Below are positions 56,464-64,000 of a stretch of DNA of 64,000 bases, piece by piece (positions within the stretch are counted from its first letter, which is position 1; each line of letters begins with the position of its first letter). The stretch lies in the NCBI GenBank assembly GCA_014529385.2, contig CM043963.1, positions 100,916,912-100,980,911 on the forward strand. The letters run 5' to 3'. A model generated the notes under the pieces. The model ran no database searches. It saw only the letters and a program-made list of their open reading frames with translations, and was not told the origin of the DNA. Origin of the DNA: Adiantum capillus-veneris (Eukaryota > Streptophyta > Polypodiopsida > Polypodiales > Pteridaceae). A program made the translations under genes and the position numbers.

Positions 56464-57371
56464 TTGGATGCTTCGCATGTGTATACATTTCTCAAGCACA
56501 ATAGTTCCTGGGAAATAGAATCAACCTTCAAGACAAATGTATTTGGCATGCCCCTGTATGCAGTAGTGGTACCAAATCAGCATGGTGGTGGCTTACCTGT
56601 GTGGTTCATGTTATGCACATGTGATGTAGGAACTAGCAAGGAAAAAGTCGCCTTGAAGGTTACTTTGAAACTATTGAAGGTTACTTTGAAACTAGTCCTT
56701 CAAAGAATGAACAACATCCGCCCAAAGGCGTCGGTGATTGATAAGTGTATCACTTCACTACATGCCATCAAGTGATTGATGCCGATCCATTTTGCTGGGA
56801 AGTGGCGAAAATGGTAGTATCACCCAAGTTGCATGCATTGTGTCAGTATGCTGGTTCCACACAAAGAAGGTTTGGGTGGAGCATTTACTTCCACAGGTGC
56901 GACCAAAGACTTGCTTATGTTTCTTCGCCTTTCCATTTTCCATGCATATGATTGCCTCCTCCTCCTCACGTGTTCTTGCAGGTCCCCAAAGAAATGAAGG
57001 ACCATGTGTATGGTGCAATGGAGAGTATGATGCAATGCCCGGTGGAGGAAGAGTTCGACTAGAATTCAGAGAACTCCTTCGGGAATGCTCGAAGCATGAT
57101 AACATTCTAAGATACATTAGCAATGGACAAGCTGGAAAGACATGCACTTGGCGTCGATTGTGGCCAAAGTTTGGTTGGCTCTTCCCTCATGGGCACGTTG
57201 ACACCACGAACTTGGTGGAGAGACTTTGGAAGTACATAAAATACACCTTGTTGGATGCACATATCAATCTATCAGCCTTGGACTTGCTGCATGCCCTTAT
57301 TGGCAATTCAATCACAAGGAGGCGGATGGGTGGTACTGCTGTGGAGTTCTTCAGACAAAAACAGGAGATCG
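56464..57371 (+). pseudogene. MULE transposase core
   Basis: Several frames in succession carry STFKTNVFGMPLYAVVVPNQ, GGGLPVWFMLCTCD, CWFHTKKVWVEHLLP and LVERLWKYIKYTLLDAHINL. The first motif is the MULE segment after the first catalytic Asp; that Asp position itself falls in a stretch reading SWEIES, so the residue appears lost. Confidence 0.68.
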
Positions 57372-57416
57372 GTAATGCCCCTCTGTTTTTTGTATGCCAC
57401 GGTTTACCTTTTGCCA

Positions 57417-57764
57417 TTGCCTTGGTTTACATTTGGAGTAATAGTGTCTTTATACTGCAATCGGAGCAATTGTGTCCCTTTTTTGTACTTGCCTGGGTTT
57501 ACATTCTGAGTTACTATGTCTTTATACTGGATTTTGAGTATTTTTGTCTTTGGTTTACGTCCTTGCCTGGGTTTACACTCTGAGTAACTGTATATTTATA
57601 CTACATTCTGCGTAACTGTGTCCTTGAATTGGTTCCTTAACTGGGTTTACACTCTAAGTAACTATATATTTTTATCCTGCATTGGGAAATTATGTCTTTG
57701 GTTTATGTCCTTGCCTGGGTACAGTCTGAGTAACCGAGTCTTTATACTACCTTTCCTTTTGTAG
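57417..57764 (+). repeat. 74-bp tandem repeat inside a MULE intron
   Basis: Units start at 57417, 57489, 57563, 57637 and 57711 (spacing 72, 74, 74, 74). Each opens TTGCCTGGGTTTAC or a variant and contains CTGAGTAACTNT and TTTATACT. The array fills almost the whole 393-bp intron up to its acceptor CTTTTGTAG. Confidence 0.88.
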
Positions 57765-58604
57765 TTGACTTAGGTAAACACAACATGTATGGGAATGACA
57801 AGGGGCAAACGAAACGCTTGTCAGGTGGAGAACAAATGCTTTGCAGATATGTAAGTGACCCATCAACCGTTGAAGTGATTGAGGAAGTGACCCCCCTTTT
57901 CAAGGTGTTATGTCATGCCACGAGATCTGGTATCATGTCACCTTGCATTCCTCTTATTGTGATAGTGAAGATTGGGAAAGCATGTGCAAGCACCTATGTG
58001 GCATGTCACTAGTAGTAAGAGACTTCTTTCCTCATCTGTGCCATATTCTCCCAATCATTGACACGGCTAGGGAAATGGAGATGGAGAATACACAAGAGGA
58101 CATTCGGTCCATAATTGAGCCTCCCAATGACATGGTCATGCAACGGTCCCTTTCGTCGTATATCCTCAACCAATGCATTGAAGAATTGAAGAGTGTGTTA
58201 AATGAGATTGAGAAATGTATCCCATCTTGTGATGAGGTGCAGGTACAATCATTGATAGGGCATGTACGATCGGCTTATTCATGTCTTTCAAATGAAAGGA
58301 CTCCCAAGGAGATCAAATTTCCACAAAAGGGAAGCATTTCACAAATTTAGGGGCATGTGACAGCCACCTGACTCGGGCATGGACAACGGAGAGTTGTAAA
58401 TGATGAGATAATCACAACGGTGCCTATTCAACCCTCGAGAGTAACAGGCAAGCTTAGGAAGAAACATCAAAGGGGCTGAAAGCACGTGCGCTTTGCAAAG
58501 AGAAATCGAGTGTATTGCCATCATTGTTGCACCAAGACCTTCTTGGTGGATCAAAATGTGGAGTCATGCCAAACATGCCAATCGATATTGCCACTCACTT
58601 CATG

Positions 58605-59257
<653 letters not shown>

Positions 59258-59372
59258 GCTTAGGAAGAAGCATCAAAGGGGCAATAAATTGTTGGTAGAC
59301 CAAGAGTGTGGACTCGTGCCAAACGTGCCAAGCACTATTGCCACTAGCTTCACGACAAGGAGCACGAGTCTA
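59258..59372 (+). pseudogene. Partial duplicate of the MULE C-terminal zinc-ribbon segment
   Basis: Resembles 58438-58630 (CTTAGGAAGAAGCATCAAAG, CGTGCCAAACGTGCC, ATTGCCACTAGCTTC), but the part encoding the first Cys pair is deleted. Confidence 0.6.
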
Positions 59373-59554
59373 TGTAAATAAACCCAAGTTTTACTCTATG
59401 CTTTTCTCTAAAAATTAGGTTTTTTGTGTTTAGGTGTTTTGTTCCATCGAACAACTCCCAAATTTCTAAAATTGAGAGATGTAAAGTTTCTTCAAGTTTA
59501 CATGCACCAATGTTTTTGCTGGAACTTTTCCTTTCGTGAAGGCATTTCTACATG

Positions 59555-59558
<4 letters not shown>

Positions 59559-59636
<78 letters not shown>
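59559..59636. repeat. (GA)n microsatellite
   Basis: About 39 GA units. Confidence 0.98.
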
Positions 59637-59642
<6 letters not shown>

Positions 59643-59902
59643 CAATTTACCTCTCATTTACCGCCCATGTGTACATTTCCAGGTTCTTGGAAAAAAGTTC
59701 ATATCGAGTGCATAGATAGCCAGAGAGCTAGTAGCTTGGTAGCATTGGGACATTGGGAAGAATGACATTGCCACAAACGTTGTCGAGTTTTCATATAAAA
59801 GCTAGCTATATGCCATCTTGAAGAAGGGGACACAAATAAAACGAAGATGGGCAATACACATCTTGTCACTCTTGTCAAGCATAACTAAGAAGTATTTAAG
59901 CT

Positions 59903-59905
<3 letters not shown>

Positions 59906-59945
<40 letters not shown>
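59906..59945. repeat. (GA)n microsatellite
   Basis: About 20 units followed by a GAAGAAGAA purine run. Confidence 0.97.
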
Positions 59946-59948
<3 letters not shown>

Positions 59949-60039
59949 AGAAAAAGAAGAAGAGGGTTTTAATGTCGTAGGACACTATCCCAACCGACCT
60001 TAAGTATCTATCTTGTGAGGAGTGTTGAACTCAAGACAT

Positions 60040-60042
<3 letters not shown>

Positions 60043-60104
<62 letters not shown>
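60043..60104. repeat. (GA)n microsatellite
   Basis: About 31 units. Confidence 0.98.
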
Positions 60105-60107
<3 letters not shown>

Positions 60108-60202
60108 TTTATACCATCTGCAAAAGTAAACGAAGGCATTGTTAGCCTAGTGTAAACCTAGGCAATTTAGGGCAAGAGTATCTTCTGGCATCATATGGGG
60201 GG

Positions 60203-60204
<2 letters not shown>

Positions 60205-60288
<84 letters not shown>
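60205..60288. repeat. (GA)n microsatellite at the LINE 3' side
   Basis: About 41 units after a run of G. It lies at the 3' end of the minus-strand LINE and reads (TC)n in the LINE sense. Confidence 0.97.
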
Positions 60289-60291
<3 letters not shown>

Positions 60292-60408
60292 TTCTATTAT
60301 CATCCTCGGAGGTCAAATATGAAGTATAGCACCAAATGAACATGTCTCGTGGTGTGAGTGGAGGCCATAAGTGACTCTCGATGCTCAAAAATGGCTGAAA
60401 TGAGCGTT

Positions 60409-60663
60409 TCAATAGAGTCCACATCGTGGCTGGGAGAGAAAAGTATGTAGGGAGAGCTCATGGTTGAATATATGGGGAAACGAGGACCTAATGTGGTCAA
60501 AATTTGAGCACTCAAGTAGTGTGTGGTACTCACTCTCTCGTACTTGAGGAGGGCATAAGGTGCAAAGTCGATGAGACTCCTCGCCAGTGCCCCAACGTCC
60601 TATCTCACAGCGTAGAGAATGGGAACTAAGACGAATGGAGGCAATGATGTGGATTGCACTCAA
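60409..60663 (-). pseudogene. LINE C-terminal RT zinc-binding domain
   Basis: It reads LCTLCPPQVRESEYHTLLEC, the C-x2-C...H-x4-C pattern of the zf-RVT domain found downstream of plant LINE reverse transcriptases. Confidence 0.75.
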
Positions 60664-60976
60664 TGGAATGGGATTAAGGATACACGGATGGGTTCAGTTA
60701 CCTCGCTTGGAGAAGAAGAGAGATTTGTAGTTTGGGGCAGTGTGTGTGTGTGTAATGGCTGAAGCGAGAACCTCCGGATTTCTCCCAACCCATGATACAT
60801 TGGCGTTGTAAGAAGGCCTCGTTAACTTGGGAGTTGATCGATGCATCCTTGACCAAGTGACATGGATCCCATCTTCCAAACCATTTCTTGGTGTCAAGCA
60901 TCCACCCCGAACTTAGTATTTTGCTCTTGCATGTCTTTTGGACCTTTTGACTTGCTTCATATGCGATTCTAGGAAG

Positions 60977-62340
60977 TCAATACAAAGGGCTACATTGTGT
61001 CTTAAGCATGTACTCCACAACCCTTTGCATGCCCAAGACCTCAATGGGAAGCCATCCGGACTCAAGAAGTAAGAGCATGTAGTGTGTTTGTGTCTTGACT
61101 TGGAGAAAGTTGGTGAGAAAATGCTTTTGGACATTCTCAAATTCTTTCCAAGTAGACTTCCCGATCCTACCACCTGACACCTCCACTCCATAAAGAAGCA
61201 CCGGTGTCACCAATGTGTCAAAGAGGTACTTTTTGAGAGCCCAACACTTGATCACTCCAGCATTACACATGTTCTCGAATGCATAATAAACCCTCTTTCC
61301 GGCTTCCAAGCGACGCATTTTGTAATCCTTCCATTTATGATCGGATGGAACCTCAAGGCCAAGGTACTTGAAGCTATCTACCACTTCAAGTTTCTCATTG
61401 TTGTATATAATGCATGGATTTTCGTCATTGAGGGTCTTTACAAGCATAACCTTGGTTTTGGATCATTCACGATCAGCCCGCTATGTAGGCAAAAGCGTTT
61501 CAAGACACTCATAAGCTTTTGTGCATCTTCTAAGGTATGTGCCAAGAGCACTACATCATCAGCATAATGCAAAAGCATGATCACCGCATTTTCGATCTTA
61601 ACCTCTTCTTTGCCTTCTTGTTGCATAAAATCAAGAACCATGCATTGCAATTCATCAATAGTAGCCCAAAGAGGGTTAGGGAAAGTGGACATCCTTGTTT
61701 GACACCAATGGTGCTTGCAAAAAATTCTGAAATTCCATCTTCCATACATAGTTGACACTTTTTGGTAGATGCAAAAGACTGCATGCATAAATTCTCTCCG
61801 CACTTGAAGGCTTTGCATACGTCTGCAAAGATTTCCTCGCGGTACCATGTCAAAAGCTTTCTTGAAATTCACAAAGCAACAATACACATTTTTTCCTTTC
61901 AATCGAGACGCTTCCATAAGAACTCGAAGAGTGACAAGGTGATCAATAATGCTATGATGCTTTCGAAAACCTGCTTGGTCAAGCGCACGTTTGCCATTGT
62001 TTTCAGCCCATTCACTTATCTTCATCTCCATGATACATTCAAATAACTTTGCCATCAAAGAACCAACCATTATAGTGCGATAGTTGTTCACATTGTTTAC
62101 ATCTCCTCCTTTGTGCAAAGGTTTGATCCAATTTGCACTCCAATCATGAGGCATGCCATGCTCAAGTGCAAGGTTGAACATATCGCGTATCCAATATTGT
62201 GTTTTCTTGCTTGTCCATTTAATCATTTCAGCATTGACAACTTGAAGGTCCCCTGCCTTGCGAGTAGCAAGTTTCTCAAGCGCGCGGCATATATCTTCAA
62301 TGGTAAAGAAGGGAGGCATAAACGGAAGGGAGCTCAACAA
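60977..62340 (-). pseudogene. LINE reverse transcriptase
   Basis: 62340-61438 carries the fingers motif NWIKPLHKGGDVNNVNNYRT, QAGFRKHHSIIDHLVTLRVL, FVNFKKAFDMVPR and the catalytic box LLHYADDVVLLA. A shift near 61740 separates the middle. 61447-60977 carries the thumb region (VDSFKYLGLEVPSDHKW, VTPVLLYGVEVSGG). Confidence 0.87.
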
Positions 62341-63928
62341 TCCATCTTATCAACATTGGGTTGCTCATAGAGGTTCTTGCAATGCATATACATATCCTGA
62401 AGAGTCAAATCACCAAAGCTCTCAACACGCTTGCCTTTTAGATTTTGCCAAAACTTGCCACATGCATGTGCTTTCTCTTGCGCTAAAAGAAGTTGTTTTT
62501 TGACTTTCCACCTTCTCCTCTTTTTTTGAACAAGTGCTTTGTATGTGTGTGAACGTTCCAAGTAAACTTCCTTTTCTTTGTTTGCATCCAACCTTAGCAA
62601 GTGTTTTTGGGCTTGACTACATTCCATGTTAAACCATTTCTTCTTGGTGCTGCCCTTCTTAGACCTTCTGCAAGACGTGTTTCACTGAAAAACATTCCTT
62701 TGCACAAGAGTAAATTACTTCTTTGAAAACTTTCCACTTGAATTCTAATGTTGGGCTCCCTTGATGCTCTATCATGCTTAACATTTGGTCCACCATATCA
62801 ACATATATAAGTGCTCGTTTGAAGTCTAGACGTAGGTACGAATGATTCACATCATGATTGGAGGCTACCTGCTCGGGTCTTTTATAACACTTGAGGTCAA
62901 TACATAACATCATATGATCCGATTCTGGATTCTATTCACCAAGTGTAAAGCTTTGTATGCATTCTAGAGTGGCTTTCGAAAACAACATATAGTCAATCAC
63001 GCTATCACCATTGTGCTTTCTACATGTAAAGTCATTGGTGCCTTGCCATAAAGATACACCATTTTCAATGAGCATTCCGATACTATTGCACATATGTAGA
63101 AGTGAATTTCCATAATGATCCAGTTATTTTGCATCATTAGAACTTCAATTATACATGTATGAGTCATCCATTTTTCTTGAGACATGTGGCATGTCGACTT
63201 ATTATGTGTCGTGTTGTAACGTATTTGTTTGAGCATTCAAGTCTCCAAAGACAATGACTTCACCTAGTCCTTGTAATGAGCAATGTCTTCCTTTAGTTCA
63301 ACAAAGGGTTGATCTCTATCCATATCCAAGCGAGCATAAAAGTTGGAGTCACAGTCAGGAATGTAGCAACCAGCCACAAACACGACTTGACCATTTGGTG
63401 GGCTGATTTTCAGCCATAACAAGCGTTTATACTTATCTTCTTTGACAATGGAAACATCTTTCAAACCTTTTTTTATCATACATGCTACGCCTCCTTGGCC
63501 TTTATGTTGCTTTGCATTTTTAGCCCACATCAAAGAATGTACATCGTATTTGTCAAATCTAAGAATTCATTGCGCATCATGCTCCCATGTTTTGACGAGA
63601 AGTATCACACTGGAGTCATTGGTAAGCTCATCAATGCCAATTCCCGTATTCCATGGATACCCGTTACAATTCCAAAAGCTTATTCGCAAGCGTGAGTTGG
63701 TCTCATAGATCATGTATCCCTATTTGTTGGGTTGGGTGGACTTGCATCCTGCTCAAGTGACTTTTCTTCTTGAGATGACACCTTAACCTTCTTGCTTCTT
63801 TCCTCATATGCTTTGTGACGTACATTTTGTTGCATAAGAGTGCGATCCTCATATACATTACAACCCGTTCCTTTGAGGTAGATCCAATTATTGTCAAGGA
63901 TGATCTTTCTCTTTACCTCATCAGCCAT
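62341..63928 (-). pseudogene. LINE endonuclease domain and linker
   Basis: Starts MADEVKRKIILDNNW at 63928, although the frame may begin beyond the window. AP endonuclease motifs are GGVACMIKKGL, VFVAGCYIPDCDSNF, IVFGDLNAQTN (near 63250, after a 1-nt shift) and ESDHMMLCIDL (near 62910). These include the catalytic Asp-Asn and the Ser-Asp-His triad. The linker to RT at 62627-62341 is basic. Confidence 0.8.
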
Positions 63929-64000
63929 GGTACATACAATAGGTCTTCATCCCAAGCGAGGGACTCCTTCTTTTCCAACTCGATGTGCACCATAAGCCAT

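Larger units (their letters stand above)
55202..58604 (+). pseudogene. Decayed MULE (Mutator-like) transposase gene with FAR1/FHY3-like architecture
   Basis: The order seen is: an N-terminal part VTDEEGDMYFVNSTGKRIP (about 55376); a DNA-binding zinc module of the WRKY-GCM1 kind (KKCGCSFMVFVV, GGHKGHVPG, about 55880-55985); the transposase core (FKTNVFGMPLYAVVVPNQHG, about 56540, and NLVERLWKYIKYTLL, about 57210); a SWIM-type finger YCDSEDWESMCKHL (about 57945) with the second Cys changed to Ser; and a C-terminal zinc ribbon (YCHHCC, SCQTCQ, about 58515-58580). Introns 56202-56319 and 57372-57764 restore the frame. Stops at about 55862 and 56402 and frameshifts near 56465, 56790 and 57905 mark it as dead. 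A former domesticated regulator cannot be excluded. Confidence 0.72.
60289..64000 (-). mobile_element. Non-LTR retrotransposon (LINE), decayed, running off the window
   Basis: On the minus strand an AP-type endonuclease, a reverse transcriptase and a C-terminal zinc-binding domain follow in that order. Many frames, stops and shifts are present. The 5' end lies beyond 64000. Neither a poly(A) tail nor a target-site duplication was found; the 3' end borders a GA/TC array. Confidence 0.85.

Noticed and set aside
59424..59765. Frames with long Arg-Glu or Ser-Leu runs
   Set aside because: They arise from the GA/TC arrays and have no conserved sequence outside them.

Overview
The window reads as nuclear DNA from a land plant with a large, transposon-rich genome. 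Introns have GT/AG borders, retroelement primer sites match initiator tRNA-Met, and Ty3/Gypsy chromovirus, Tat-like Gypsy, Ty1/Copia, LINE and MULE elements occur together. A homosporous fern or another seed-free plant is plausible, but the sequence alone cannot fix the species. No prokaryotic, organellar, tRNA, rRNA or CRISPR feature was found.

Host gene (minus strand, 32305 down to 1461): eleven exons can be placed by hand. Their phases fit together into a 536-residue transporter of the drug/metabolite transporter (EamA/TPT, nucleotide-sugar or phosphate translocator-like) superfamily. One exon is only 13 nt. Intron 3 is about 26.1 kb because three LTR retrotransposons inserted into it, each with a matching 5-bp target-site duplication (TSD). 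These are chromovirus element I (6163-18962, GGAAC), its internally deleted relative element II (19800-25493, TTATG), and a deleted Gypsy-type element here called BC (25884-29236, GCAAA). Element I carries two later insertions: a non-autonomous LTR element X (6722-11053, TGTAC) in its 3' LTR, and a solo LTR of the BC family (13867-14518) in its RNase H region. Removing the three elements leaves an intron of about 4.2 kb. Intron 9 holds an 829-bp non-autonomous DNA element with 8-bp TSDs, and a 136-bp MITE sits in intron 3.

Upstream of the gene, a 12.7-kb Tat-like Gypsy element (32794-45531) landed about 490 bp before the start codon. It carries RT, two RNase H domains and integrase. A small Copia-type element (35537-39534, TSD GAAGC) is nested in its gag. 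A second copy of the same Copia family lies at 48659-51663 in the opposite orientation (TSD CAAGG). Both copies lack integrase and most of RT, but both keep the same gag-protease region fused through an acidic spacer to an RT/RNase H-connection remnant. This points to a non-autonomous family moved in trans.

Right side: 46423-55171 is old, mostly unrecognised sequence bounded by a 108-bp repeat pair. Next come a decayed MULE with FAR1/FHY3-like architecture (about 55.2-58.6 kb) that has a 74-bp tandem repeat in an intron, a cluster of long AC and GA microsatellites (58.98-60.29 kb), and a decayed minus-strand LINE (60.2 kb to the window edge).

All retroelement reading frames have stops, frameshifts or lost catalytic residues, so nothing mobile here looks autonomous today. 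The transporter is the only gene that looks intact.
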